DNA of 64,000 nt from Marinobacter salarius (GCF_032922745.1 NZ_CP136693.1:1116001-1180000), one strand, 5' to 3'; numbered from the stretch's first letter, positions 45,904-55,150 are shown. The notes: generated by a model from the letters alone, not told the origin. Made by a program: numbers and translations.

Positions 45904-46443
45904 ATGGTCAATTCACCTAAAAAGTTCAATAAAACTCGTTATCTTGTTTTGGAATCTCAGCAAAAAAAGCCCTTGCTCCAGGAACTCTACGAAATCTCGG
46001 AAAGTCCTCAATGGCTCTACCTGTTTGCGGATACCGACTGGCAAGCCTATCTCAAGGATGGTCCGATTTTGTTGGAAGCCGGACAGGACAGTGCTGAGTA
46101 CCGTTGGGCTCTTAAGGGGCTGAAGCAAGAACGTTTGACCGGTCTTATTCTGGAATCTACAAAGGAACTTGATGTAGTAGCCAACTGGTTGAGGGAGCGC
46201 TTGACTGTGCGTTTCGAGGGTCAAAGAGAAGGACTGCTTCGGTTTTACGACCCACTGATCTGGCATCAATTGAAACCACAAAGTAAGCCAGGGGCAGTTG
46301 TCATTGATCGGGCCATCTATTGGTATGAAGAGCTCGGTCAACAGCGGTGGCTAACGACTGAGAATCCAGAACCAATTGCCATGTCGTCAGCGCCGTCACT
46401 GGACGAGCAACAGTGGTTGGCATTGAATGCCACCAGCGCCTAA
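45904..46443 (+). CDS. DUF4123 T6SS effector chaperone (VasW/Tap-like)
   Basis: The 179-residue protein matches the DUF4123 pattern: SPQWLYLFADTDWQAYLKDG near residue 33, a central LTGLILESTKELDVVANWLR, and the hallmark RFYDPLIWHQL. DUF4123 proteins are adaptors that load a cognate effector on VgrG. It lies between vgrG and the large effector gene. It appears lower in GC than the core T6SS genes, in keeping with a mobile effector module. Confidence 0.88.
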   Translation: MVNSPKKFNKTRYLVLESQQKKPLLQELYEISESPQWLYLFADTDWQAYLKDGPILLEAGQDSAEYRWALKGLKQERLTGLILESTKELDVVANWLRERLTVRFEGQREGLLRFYDPLIWHQLKPQSKPGAVVIDRAIYWYEELGQQRWLTTENPEPIAMSSAPSLDEQQWLALNATSA

Positions 46444-46481
46444 ACATGAATTTATCGTTTTAAGCGAAAGGAATTACATGG

Positions 46482-49400
46482 ATGTCTGAAACCACGTCTA
46501 CCCAAACAGCAGGAAGCTGTGGCCCGGCCTGCGAGGGCGAATCGTTGATCATTGAGGTGATAGGAAAAGATCACCCTGAGGGGCATGCCTTCCGGATCTA
46601 TGACGAAAGTGATAATGAGCAGCAGGAATGGTTAGAGAATCAGGGGCAGGTTGAGGATCTGGATGAGTCGATGCTGACTATCTGGCCATGGAAAGGACAG
46701 ACAAACCGTAACATCTGGCTTGATATTGAGGCTCGGGAAGGCGCTCCCATCCGCGTTCCCCTGTTCAACGGTGTTGCCAGCACCCCGCGTCAGCTCGAGA
46801 GACAGTGGAACCGAATATGGCCAGTAGTTCCCCTGGCCATGATAAATGATCCGGACCCGGAACCCGGCCAGTCTGCCGGTAACGTTGTTCCGGTCAGGCC
46901 TGGTTTCATCTACATCTTCCGGAACGGCACACTCTGGCGCGAAATTGAGGTTCGCAATGGGGAAGCAGGTGCCCCGGAGTTCTGTGATGTCCGCCTCGCG
47001 GATTACCTGGAGCCGGGCTCGTCGGGCGTCACCGATGATCACCGTGACGTCGCAGGTAAACCCTTGCCCGGAATCTGGTTGCCTGTGTGTCACATGAATA
47101 ACTCCGTCCTGGTCGAGTTTCAGATGGCCTTCTCGGAAGTGCAACTATCTGCTGAGCGTATTACTTATCTGGAACTAAACAATGCAGCCCGGCAGCAACG
47201 ATGCCAGACACTGCGAGGCCCGGAACCCCCGGTTTCCCCGCTGGATTCTACCGAGCAGCAGATGACGGCGGGCGGTTTGGTTTCCCTTACACCCCTACCG
47301 CCAATGCGACTGAGGGAGTCGGAGCTGGAGCAACGTCTGCCTCGCCCTTGGAATCAGGTTTACAATCTCTCCGGTACCCATGCCAGTAACCTGTTCAGTC
47401 AGGCTAGGGAAGAATTGCAGGCTTTTGGCACCGGTGGGGCTTCTGCGGAAGAAGCCTGGGAAGCTGCGTACTATAGCGATGCCCCCCTCCGGGGAGCGCC
47501 TGCCGCCCGGGCTGATGCCCTGTTAGCAGGATCAGAACCCGATTCCATTAATACTGAACTCTGGCAAGCACTCGATACCTCGGAAGATGCCTTGTCATCT
47601 GCAAAGGAAAACCACTACGCAGGCGTAATCCTGGAGGACCGCCTCTTTTCTCTGCGTCATCGCCTTACCCAGGCACTGGAAGCGCATCGTCTGCTGACTG
47701 GCCTGCTGGAGGCGGTTGGTCAAAAACCTCATAGTGATAGCGCCCAGCTCGTATACCGACTTATGGGGCCGGAACGATTGGGAGGGCAGGACAACCCCTT
47801 GCATGTCCACTTGAATGAAATAGACTCTAGCCGATTCGGCCCTCTGCACACCCATCTGCTGACCGCACAACGCCAGCTTGCCCGGGAAGAACTCGCCGAA
47901 GCTCAGAAACAACTGGCAGGGCTGGTTCGGCAAACTGATAACCAGATTGCTATGGCGGATCTGTTCAGCCTCTCGAACGCTGACTATATCGAAGGTTTTT
48001 CCGTTACCCGAGACCTCTTCCTGGCGTTGGCGCTGGATCCCGACGGTATCGATCATCTGGCCCGCGCCGAGTCCACCAGCGAAGCGCAGGTACAGGATGC
48101 CAACGACCTGGTCCTAAAGATCGTTGAAGAGGGCAGCGACCAACCACTGCATCGCATGTTGTTCCCATCTGAGGAATCACAGGGGCCTGACGGCGTAGCT
48201 CATGGAAGCGCCGCAAAGGGAGAATGCGGTGATGGCCGATGCCGCCCGGCAGACTTGGAGAGATTACCCGACCAACCACCTAAAATGGATGAGGTGCAGA
48301 CCCTGACGGCAGCGGCACTGGCCGGTCTGGCGAAGACCGATGCTATTGATCTGTCCTCTGAAGCGAAACGCTGGATGGCCGCCGTCGGCGCGACCCTCGA
48401 CGGGATCGACAAGCATGTCCGCGCCCTGGCCAACCGGCTGAAATCCCAGGCCTACAGACTCGACAGCCGGCTATATGGTCCACTGTTGAGAATGGCAAAG
48501 GCTCGCGATCCCTCACTACTTGGTAGCGTGCAGTTGGTGGCCCGAAATGCGGTCCCCCAGGGTTGGATTATCCTCGGGTTACGTGACCCGGCCTCCGGCC
48601 TGGAGATGGGGCTAACCGAAGCCGACCGTGAATATGCCCACAAAATCAACGGCCACCGACGTTTCTACGGGGAATACCTGGACTCTGATGGCAACCCCTT
48701 GGCAAGTACCAGAAAATCCAATATTCCGGACCTCACCGGGACCGCCGAAGCCCGCGAAGTGAGAGTCTACGCTGCCCCCGAAACCTCGGAGGTGGTCCGG
48801 GCGCAGCGGGATATGAAACGGATGAAGCGTTGGGATGATTTTTTTAGCAGAATCAGGGTGCCTTATCTGGTATTGGTCCTTGAGGGGCATAATATTTGGA
48901 ATGAATTCAGTCTTCTTAAAAAAGTCGAGGCTCAGAAAGGTCTAACTCGTGCAGGGTTCGGAGTTGTAAGCGCAGGATTAGACTTAATATTTGCAGGAAC
49001 TATTGCTGTTGAGCGGCTGAGCATGGACCTTAAAATCTGGGGTCAAATTTCTTCCAAGTTGGGAGAGAAAGCGTTCCAAACCACCAGCCCCGTTTTCCAA
49101 CGAGCATTGCCTTCACTTGCTCGGGCAATACCAGCAGTTGTTACAAAACGCATGCTCGGTGGCCTGATTACCGCTGGACTCACTATTACTGTCTCACTAC
49201 TGGACATGGCCCACGAATGGGATACTGGCGACATTGACTCTGCAGCAGCCTATGGTGCTTCAGCGGTCGGTGGAGGCATGATGGTGATGGGAGGGCTGAT
49301 GATGGCCAAGATGACCGAGGCTGGAATCGCACCGATTCTGTTGGGCCTGGGGCCTTGGGGTTGGGTTCTGGCTGGAGCCACGGTCGCTATTGGCGCCGGG

Positions 49401-50090
49401 TTGCTGGCCACAATGCTGAACGACCCGCCTCTAGTCGACTGGCTGAAGCGTAGCCCATTTGGCCCGGAACAAGACGATGCTTATCCCCATCTGGCGGACA
49501 ATCCGGAAGAAACCTATTACCGACTGGTGAACTTGTTGGCAAAGCCACGCATTACGATTGAAACGGTCAATAACCTGCACGCTAAACTAGCAGGAGAAGG
49601 CTACGCCATCGATGCAGGGCAGGAGAGAAAGCTTGCAACCATCAACACCGTTGTACGGGTTGAAAATAATCTTGCCGCCATGCTGGACTCAGCCATCCTT
49701 ACCATTGCCATGCGACCGGTAACGGTTACGCGTACTCCCACCCGCCGAGGACTGAGAACGCGACGGGAGATAGCCGAAGAATCACCGCAGGTGATACTTG
49801 AACAACCTATTCCCAGTGGTAAGGCCTGTTACCTTGCGCTGCCACCGCGGGAAACCTTTAAAACCACTTGGGGCCAAGAGGGCGTAAGAACCCGTGAGGT
49901 AGTGGTCCGTGCGCAATGGCAGGGTAGTGTGGAATTTGACGAAACCTGCCGTAACATGGTCTTTCCCGCCCCGGAACTGCACGACAACACCACCTTTGAT
50001 CTGGTTGCTCACGGTGAGCCGGACTTCAGCGAGACTCGCCGGCGTTTCTGGGCGGATGAGCAGACTCATAAATCGGAGGAAACCACATGA
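46482..50090 (+). CDS. Putative T6SS pore-forming effector, VasX-like
   Basis: The 1202-residue protein lies directly behind a DUF4123 gene. The N-terminal third includes PVRPGFIYIFRNGTLWREIE, resembling the VasX N-terminal region. A long polar helical middle follows, then four hydrophobic Gly/Ala-rich segments at about 825-845, 890-910, 923-945 and 947-979 (YGASAVGGGMMVMGGLMMAK; LLGLGPWGWVLAGATVAIGA), suggesting colicin-like insertion into the target inner membrane. A soluble C-terminal domain of about 200 residues ends it. No PAAR motif is seen. GAAAGGAATTACATGG supports the start. Function is inferred from architecture and context. Confidence 0.75.
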   Translation: MSETTSTQTAGSCGPACEGESLIIEVIGKDHPEGHAFRIYDESDNEQQEWLENQGQVEDLDESMLTIWPWKGQTNRNIWLDIEAREGAPIRVPLFNGVASTPRQLERQWNRIWPVVPLAMINDPDPEPGQSAGNVVPVRPGFIYIFRNGTLWREIEVRNGEAGAPEFCDVRLADYLEPGSSGVTDDHRDVAGKPLPGIWLPVCHMNNSVLVEFQMAFSEVQLSAERITYLELNNAARQQRCQTLRGPEPPVSPLDSTEQQMTAGGLVSLTPLPPMRLRESELEQRLPRPWNQVYNLSGTHASNLFSQAREELQAFGTGGASAEEAWEAAYYSDAPLRGAPAARADALLAGSEPDSINTELWQALDTSEDALSSAKENHYAGVILEDRLFSLRHRLTQALEAHRLLTGLLEAVGQKPHSDSAQLVYRLMGPERLGGQDNPLHVHLNEIDSSRFGPLHTHLLTAQRQLAREELAEAQKQLAGLVRQTDNQIAMADLFSLSNADYIEGFSVTRDLFLALALDPDGIDHLARAESTSEAQVQDANDLVLKIVEEGSDQPLHRMLFPSEESQGPDGVAHGSAAKGECGDGRCRPADLERLPDQPPKMDEVQTLTAAALAGLAKTDAIDLSSEAKRWMAAVGATLDGIDKHVRALANRLKSQAYRLDSRLYGPLLRMAKARDPSLLGSVQLVARNAVPQGWIILGLRDPASGLEMGLTEADREYAHKINGHRRFYGEYLDSDGNPLASTRKSNIPDLTGTAEAREVRVYAAPETSEVVRAQRDMKRMKRWDDFFSRIRVPYLVLVLEGHNIWNEFSLLKKVEAQKGLTRAGFGVVSAGLDLIFAGTIAVERLSMDLKIWGQISSKLGEKAFQTTSPVFQRALPSLARAIPAVVTKRMLGGLITAGLTITVSLLDMAHEWDTGDIDSAAAYGASAVGGGMMVMGGLMMAKMTEAGIAPILLGLGPWGWVLAGATVAIGAGLLATMLNDPPLVDWLKRSPFGPEQDDAYPHLADNPEETYYRLVNLLAKPRITIETVNNLHAKLAGEGYAIDAGQERKLATINTVVRVENNLAAMLDSAILTIAMRPVTVTRTPTRRGLRTRREIAEESPQVILEQPIPSGKACYLALPPRETFKTTWGQEGVRTREVVVRAQWQGSVEFDETCRNMVFPAPELHDNTTFDLVAHGEPDFSETRRRFWADEQTHKSEETT

Positions 50091-51106
50091 CGGCCATCCA
50101 GGAGGATTCCGGCTACGCTTCAACTGCGTATCGCAGCAATCGGAAAGCTCTGGAGCCAAGAGAACCCGACCAGCAAAGCGCCCTGTTCCATAAGACTTGG
50201 ACCATGGGGCCGCCGTTACCGAAAGGTCCCCTCTCTGGAGTGTTTCCTCACAGCTTTCTGCAAACTTGGGGCCCAAAGGAAGTTAGAGAGGACGATGAGA
50301 ACCTCCGTCGCTTCAAATCCGAGGCTGAGGCTGGGGGAGAGCCACTTGATCCAGTGGGCTGGATTAATGACGAAAGTATACGCTATGCCTCTCTGCCCAA
50401 GGTGAGTTGGGTGCTATTGTGGCTCCAGCATGGGGGGCGCCTCACATCCCTGTGGCTATTTCCATTTTTCATATTCGCTTGGTCGGTTTTGTGGTTTATG
50501 GAACCTGAGCGGGATTCTTTTTCACAATTCTTTTCAGATGGAATACTCCCGACACTACTATTCTTTTTCCTACCCTTACTTCTCTGCTGGGGCATTGGCA
50601 GATTCCTCGAGATCAAGTATCCAAAAGTTGTCTATCAGCAACCCAAGGGCCCTCTGTGGGAACTCAACCGCCGCACTGGCATGGTCACCCTCTTCAAGGA
50701 CCCGGAGAAGGAAGGTCAGTCCGGCGAAATACGGGGCGAGGCCCCATTCCATGAATGGGACGGCTACCTACTCAGCCTGCCAGACCATCAGGGCAATATC
50801 TGGTATCGGCTGGTACTGGTCCACAAAACGCAGGAGTGGGCGCTGCCCATGAACCAACTATTAGCCGCCACGACCAATAGGGAAGACGTACTCGCATACT
50901 GGGATCTGGTCCGCCAGTACATGGACGTCACCAAACCATTACCAGATATTCCATTGTTTGAAGCCTACCGTTACCTCGACCCAACTACCCGTTCGCACGA
51001 TGAGAAAAAGGGAAGAGATCCTTTATACTGGCGTAATATGAGCGAGCAGGACTACGAAGCGTTCAAACGTAAAAACCGCACCGCTCTGGCTGGCCACTCA
51101 TGGTAG
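50087..51106 (+). CDS. Two-TM membrane protein, putative immunity protein for the VasX-like effector
   Basis: The 339-residue protein has two membrane segments (about 117-137, LTSLWLFPFFIFAWSVLWFM, and 151-173, LPTLLFFFLPLLLCWGIG) and a C-terminal cytoplasmic-looking region with FEAYRYLDPTTRSHDEKKGR. Its ATG overlaps the effector stop (ATGA), so both are made together. This fits an immunity protein acting in the inner membrane against a pore-former, as TsiV2 does for VasX, and the C-terminal region recalls DUF6708. Both the role and the family are inferences. Confidence 0.65.
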   Translation: MTAIQEDSGYASTAYRSNRKALEPREPDQQSALFHKTWTMGPPLPKGPLSGVFPHSFLQTWGPKEVREDDENLRRFKSEAEAGGEPLDPVGWINDESIRYASLPKVSWVLLWLQHGGRLTSLWLFPFFIFAWSVLWFMEPERDSFSQFFSDGILPTLLFFFLPLLLCWGIGRFLEIKYPKVVYQQPKGPLWELNRRTGMVTLFKDPEKEGQSGEIRGEAPFHEWDGYLLSLPDHQGNIWYRLVLVHKTQEWALPMNQLLAATTNREDVLAYWDLVRQYMDVTKPLPDIPLFEAYRYLDPTTRSHDEKKGRDPLYWRNMSEQDYEAFKRKNRTALAGHSW

Positions 51107-51160
51107 TCGGCAAAGCACGTTTCAGTGAAGAACCACTAATATCGTAATGGATAGTTACCC

Positions 51161-51604
51161 ATGAAAGGACTCCTAATCCTCCTCTGCCTACTAACCACCC
51201 AAATCACCCAGGCCGGTACCTACCGCTGGGTCGATGAAAACGGCCAGACTCACTTCGGGGACCGGCCGCCGGTGAACGCAGCCTCGGATGAGGTAACACT
51301 GAAAGCCCCCGCACCGTCTTCCGATACCGATGCCCGTGCGCGCAAGCAGCGGATGAACGAATTCCTCGAGCAAACCGAGCAGGAGCGGGCAGAGCGCAAT
51401 AAAGCAAAAGCACAGCAGGAGGCGAAAGCGGTGAAGCATGAGGCTATGTGTGAGTCGTTGCGTTCACGTTTGAAGTATATGAAAAGCGTATCGGGGATTT
51501 ACCGGCTGAATAATGACGGCGAGCGAGTGTTTGTCGACGATGAGGAAAACAAGCGTATCCGTCAGGAGTTTCGTGCCAAGGTACAGAGTGAATGCGGCGC
51601 CTGA
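51161..51604 (+). CDS. DUF4124 domain exported protein
   Basis: The 147-residue protein has a signal peptide (MKGLLILLCLLTTQITQA) followed by the DUF4124 signature GTYRWVDENGQTHFGDRPP, then a charged coiled-coil-like segment (NEFLEQTEQERAERNKAKAQ) and two C-terminal cysteines. It is probably periplasmic. Function unknown. Its end overlaps the ligase start by 13 bases. Confidence 0.88.
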   Translation: MKGLLILLCLLTTQITQAGTYRWVDENGQTHFGDRPPVNAASDEVTLKAPAPSSDTDARARKQRMNEFLEQTEQERAERNKAKAQQEAKAVKHEAMCESLRSRLKYMKSVSGIYRLNNDGERVFVDDEENKRIRQEFRAKVQSECGA

Positions 51605-52440
51605 TTGCGTTCTGGTTTGTTTTTGCTCTCGTTGCAGCGTTCAACGCCCATGCAGAACGACCGGAACTGGCGCTGGCTGGCGTCTATGAGGAGGGCGTTG
51701 CCCTCAATGATTACTGGGTAAGCGAGAAACTGGACGGTGTTCGGGCCTATTGGGATGGTGAGCGATTCTGGTCCCGGGGTGGCAACGAGTATCGGGCGCC
51801 GGACTGGTTTACCGAGGGCTTTCCTGATGTGCCCATGGACGGCGAACTTTGGATGGGACGAGGCCGATTTTCGGAGTTGTCCGGTGCGGTTCGACGGCTG
51901 GAGCCGGTAGATCCGAGCTGGCGCCAGATCCGGTTTATGGTGTTTGATCTTCCGGCGCTCGATCAGCCCTTTTCTGAACGTATTGCGGCTATGGAGGCGT
52001 TATTGCAGCCATCACTGTCGCCATTCCTGGCCATGGTCGTGCAACGTAAGGCCGCGGATCATGAGCGTTTGATGTCGGCGTTGGACAAGGTGGTGTCCGA
52101 GGGCGGCGAGGGTTTGATGCTGCGGCGCGGCGGCAGTCTTCATTCAGCGGGCCGCTCAGATGACCTATTGAAGGTGAAGCGTTATGACGATGCCGAGGCG
52201 GTCGTGGTGGAGCATCTTGCCGGCAGAGGAAAATACGAAGGCATGCTCGGATCGGTGCGGGTAAGACGGGATGATGGGCGACAGTTCCGCATCGGCACCG
52301 GGTTCAGTGATAAACAACGAGAGAGCCCACCGCCGATTGGAGCAACCATTACCTATAAATATTACGGCTTCACGTCGACGGGCCTTCCACGGTTTGCCAG
52401 TTTTCTTCGAGTTCGCGATGACGAACCCACGGCGCCTTGA
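51592..52440 (+). CDS. Periplasmic ATP-dependent DNA ligase (LigE-type)
   Basis: The 282-residue protein has a signal peptide (MRRLIAFWFVFALVAAFNAH-A), then a minimal nucleotidyltransferase domain with the adenylation lysine K46 in SEKLDGVRA, motif III FMVFDLP, motif IV EGLMLRR and motif V LLKVKRY, and an OB fold ending ATITYKYYGFT. LigE enzymes seal nicks in the periplasm and are linked to DNA uptake or extracellular DNA. It overlaps the DUF4124 gene and sits just behind the T6SS locus; a link with DNA released from lysed prey is speculation. Confidence 0.92.
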   Translation: MRRLIAFWFVFALVAAFNAHAERPELALAGVYEEGVALNDYWVSEKLDGVRAYWDGERFWSRGGNEYRAPDWFTEGFPDVPMDGELWMGRGRFSELSGAVRRLEPVDPSWRQIRFMVFDLPALDQPFSERIAAMEALLQPSLSPFLAMVVQRKAADHERLMSALDKVVSEGGEGLMLRRGGSLHSAGRSDDLLKVKRYDDAEAVVVEHLAGRGKYEGMLGSVRVRRDDGRQFRIGTGFSDKQRESPPPIGATITYKYYGFTSTGLPRFASFLRVRDDEPTAP

Positions 52441-52643
52441 GTTACCCCGCTGAATTACGAGGTCTTCACATGGCGCCCCGAACCTTGTGCTACAGTAAAT
52501 CTAACCGTGGTTGTTCTACCTCTTTCCATGGTTGCTGAATAGCCGCATTGCAAGGACAGTTTTTCAAGCGGTGTTCAGTGAGCAGTGTGTATCGTTACCA
52601 CAAGCCGAAATAGCAGTAAGGTTTACTGATAAGGAGGCAACAA

Positions 52644-52967
52644 ATGGAAGCGAAATCCAGTCAGAACGAGTACGAGCAGGTCAGGCAAGATTTGCAGCAA
52701 CTTCGCGAAGATCTCTCCAAGCTCACCAAAGCCGTTGCTGATGGGCAAAAGAGCAATATCAGTAGTCTTCGTGATGAAATTCGCCGGGAAAGCCGTGAGG
52801 CCTTTGATCAGGTCCGGCAACGCGGTGATGAGGCCTTCAACCGTGCCCGGGATGCGAGCAGTAAAGCGGTGCACGATGTTGAGCACAAAATCGAGGAGCG
52901 GCCGTTCCTGAGTGTTGTGCTCATGTTCCTCGCAGGCTTGTTGGTTGGCCGGTTGCTGGATCGCTGA
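52644..52967 (+). CDS. DUF883 / ElaB-YqjD-like membrane-anchored protein
   Basis: The 107-residue protein has a long charged helical region (QVRQDLQQLREDLSKLTKAV to RREAFDQVRQRG-like repeats), an IEERPFLSVVLMFLAGLLVG C-terminal membrane anchor and a terminal basic residue, the layout of the ElaB/YqjD family. E. coli members are inner-membrane proteins that bind stationary-phase ribosomes. GATAAGGAGGCAACAA before the ATG is a strong ribosome binding site. The YqjE-like gene follows after 2 bases. Confidence 0.82.
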   Translation: MEAKSSQNEYEQVRQDLQQLREDLSKLTKAVADGQKSNISSLRDEIRRESREAFDQVRQRGDEAFNRARDASSKAVHDVEHKIEERPFLSVVLMFLAGLLVGRLLDR

Positions 52968-52969
52968 TC

Positions 52970-53479
52970 ATGCCCGATTCCGCCTGGTTACAGGGCGTCT
53001 TGCGCAAGGCAGTCGCGGCCATCATTGGTTTTATGCTGGCCTTTGTGTTGCTGGTCGCCCTGTTGATTACCGGTTTTTACATGCTCGTCAATGCCGCCAT
53101 GCTGGCTTTATCGCCCGTGATGGGGGAGGCCGGCGCCATGGCGGTGACGGGCATGTCCTGCCTGTTGTTGCTGGCGTTGTTTTTCTATCGAATGACTCGT
53201 CCGGCTACGTCCAAGAAAACCGCCAGTGCCGCCGGTGAGGGTGATGACCAGCCTTCCACGTCACCAATCGATGCCATCAGAGACCTTGTCCGCAACAATC
53301 CACTGGAAGCGGTGTTTGCGGCATTTACTCTTGGTGTGGTGGAGCAGGGTGATCCTCGCCTGAAGTCACTGCTGTTGCAGGGCGGCATGGTCCTGATGAA
53401 GGAAGCTGAGGCCGAGCAGGCTCGAGACAAAGACAAAACGGACTCACGGGAAAGTGGCACGGACGCGCCAGTCACATGA
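52970..53479 (+). CDS. YqjE-like / phage-holin-superfamily membrane protein
   Basis: The 169-residue protein has two N-terminal membrane segments (AAIIGFMLAFVLLVALLITG and VTGMSCLLLLALFFYRM) and a soluble C-terminal half with IDAIRDLVRNNPLEAVFAAF. The pairing with a YqjD-like gene suggests the YqjE-type family (Actinobacteria_holin-like); the function is unknown. Confidence 0.7.
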   Translation: MPDSAWLQGVLRKAVAAIIGFMLAFVLLVALLITGFYMLVNAAMLALSPVMGEAGAMAVTGMSCLLLLALFFYRMTRPATSKKTASAAGEGDDQPSTSPIDAIRDLVRNNPLEAVFAAFTLGVVEQGDPRLKSLLLQGGMVLMKEAEAEQARDKDKTDSRESGTDAPVT

Positions 53480-53550
53480 TCGTCACCTGAGCGTAACCCC
53501 CCGCGCCGACAATAGCCGTGCAGTACCATTCATTGCACAGGGAGCTTGTT

Positions 53551-54870
53551 ATGAAGTTACGCACGTTACTGGTTATGGCATTACTGATGTCTCTATTCTC
53601 TGCCGCCCATGCGGCACCGGATTGGCATGGCAAGGAGGATCGTTGGACTCCGCCAGGCCTTGAAAAATGGCACGACAAGTGGCCGGATCTGAAGGACAGA
53701 CATCACCGGGGTAAACGCGAGGTCCATCTGGGGCCGCGCCCGTTCTGGCTGGTGGAAGACATGGATGAGGGGCGCCTGAAAGACCGGCTCCAGTCCTGCC
53801 GCGCCGACAAAATCCGTCCTACGGATTTCTCCATCGGCCATCGGGGTGCGCCGTTGCAGTTCCCGGAACACACGCTTGAATCCTATGTTGCGGCTGCCCA
53901 GATGGGTGCTGGCATCCTGGAGTGCGATGTTGCCTTTACCAAGGATCGGGAGCTGGTTTGCCGTCACGCACAGAATGATCTCCATACCACCACCAACATC
54001 GTGACGATTCCGGAACTGAACGCCAAGTGTACGCAGCCGTTTGTCCCGGCGGACCCGGCAAGTGGCACTGAGGCGCAGGCAGAATGCCGCACCAGCGATA
54101 TCACGCTGGAGGAGTTCAAGTCACTGGAAGGCAAGATGGACGCCTTCAACCCCATGGCAACCACGCCGGAGGAGTACCTGGAAGGCACGGCAGACTGGCG
54201 CACGGAGCTTTACAGCAGTCGCGGCACCCTGTTGACCCATAAAGAGAGCATCGAACTCTTTAAACGACTGGGTGTGAAGTTCACGCCGGAACTGAAAACG
54301 CCGGTGGTTGAGATGCCCTATGAGGGCGACTACAGCCAGGAAGATTACGCCCGCCAGATGATTCAGGATTACGTTGAAGCCGGCGTGAACCCGAGGGATG
54401 TCTGGCCGCAGTCGTTCCTGCTGGATGATGTACTGTTCTGGGTCAATGAAACGCCGCGGTTTGGACGACAGGCTGTGTTTCTGGATCAGGAACCGCTGAC
54501 ACCGGAAAATTCCTCCCTGGCGTGGATGGAAACCCTGTCGGCGCAAGGCGTGAATATCCTGGCCCCCGCGCTGTGGAAGATGTTGACCCTGGATGGCCAC
54601 CAACAGATCGTGCCGTCAGAATACGCTGAAAACGCCAGGGCGGCGGGCCTCGATATGATCGCCTGGACGGTCGAGCGTAGTGGTCCATTGGCCAATGGCG
54701 GTGGTTGGTATCACCAGACCATTACCGACGCCATCAATAACGACGGCGACGTGTTCAACGTGATTGATGTGCTGGCCCGGGATGTTGGGGTCATTGGTGT
54801 CTTCTCGGATTGGCCCGCCACCACCACCTTCTACGCCAACTGTATGGGATATGCTGGCAGAGGTCACTGA
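53551..54870 (+). CDS. Periplasmic glycerophosphodiester phosphodiesterase (GlpQ-like)
   Basis: The 439-residue protein has a signal peptide (MKLRTLLVMALLMSLFSAAH-A) and the GDPD catalytic motif IGHRGAPLQFPEHTLESY followed by ILECDVAFTKDRELVCRHA, which carry the catalytic and metal-binding residues. GDPDs cleave glycerophosphodiesters to glycerol-3-phosphate and an alcohol. The N-terminal 80 residues are an extra His/Trp-rich segment. The start at 53551 has GGGAGC upstream; a GTG at 53518 was discarded. Confidence 0.92.
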   Translation: MKLRTLLVMALLMSLFSAAHAAPDWHGKEDRWTPPGLEKWHDKWPDLKDRHHRGKREVHLGPRPFWLVEDMDEGRLKDRLQSCRADKIRPTDFSIGHRGAPLQFPEHTLESYVAAAQMGAGILECDVAFTKDRELVCRHAQNDLHTTTNIVTIPELNAKCTQPFVPADPASGTEAQAECRTSDITLEEFKSLEGKMDAFNPMATTPEEYLEGTADWRTELYSSRGTLLTHKESIELFKRLGVKFTPELKTPVVEMPYEGDYSQEDYARQMIQDYVEAGVNPRDVWPQSFLLDDVLFWVNETPRFGRQAVFLDQEPLTPENSSLAWMETLSAQGVNILAPALWKMLTLDGHQQIVPSEYAENARAAGLDMIAWTVERSGPLANGGGWYHQTITDAINNDGDVFNVIDVLARDVGVIGVFSDWPATTTFYANCMGYAGRGH

Positions 54871-54877
54871 CCGTAGA

Positions 54878-54909
54878 TGCGCGCCTCAGTCATCCGTCTG
54901 AGGCGCGCA
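54878..54909. terminator. Hairpin after the glycerophosphodiesterase gene
   Basis: A perfect 12-bp stem (TGCGCGCCTCAG with CTGAGGCGCGCA) and 8-base loop lie 8 bases past the stop. Only GATTT follows, so it is a strong hairpin with a poor T-run. Confidence 0.55.
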
Positions 54910-55026
54910 GATTTCGCATAGTTGGCAGATCTGGCCGCAGGCCTTCCGATGTTTGCAACAGGGTTGTGCCTCGAAAAGTTGTCATCCCGACATTAACCAA
55001 CATGAAATGAAGGTGAACAGACCGTA

Positions 55027-55056
55027 TTGCGCATTTAACCCACATCCCGCTAATTT
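55027..55056 (+). promoter_or_regulatory. Possible promoter of the outer-membrane protein gene
   Basis: TTGCGC (55027-55032) and TAATTT (55051-55056) are 18 bases apart, about 95 bases before the chosen start. The remainder of the 280-base gap shows only the hairpin at its beginning. Confidence 0.35.
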
Positions 55057-55150
55057 GGAGGTAGCCTGAGTTGAGGTAATCGGTATGAAGCTTTACCGGT
55101 TGATCCAGCAGGAAATCAGTTATTTCCGAACTCAGAAGGATGGATGCGAT

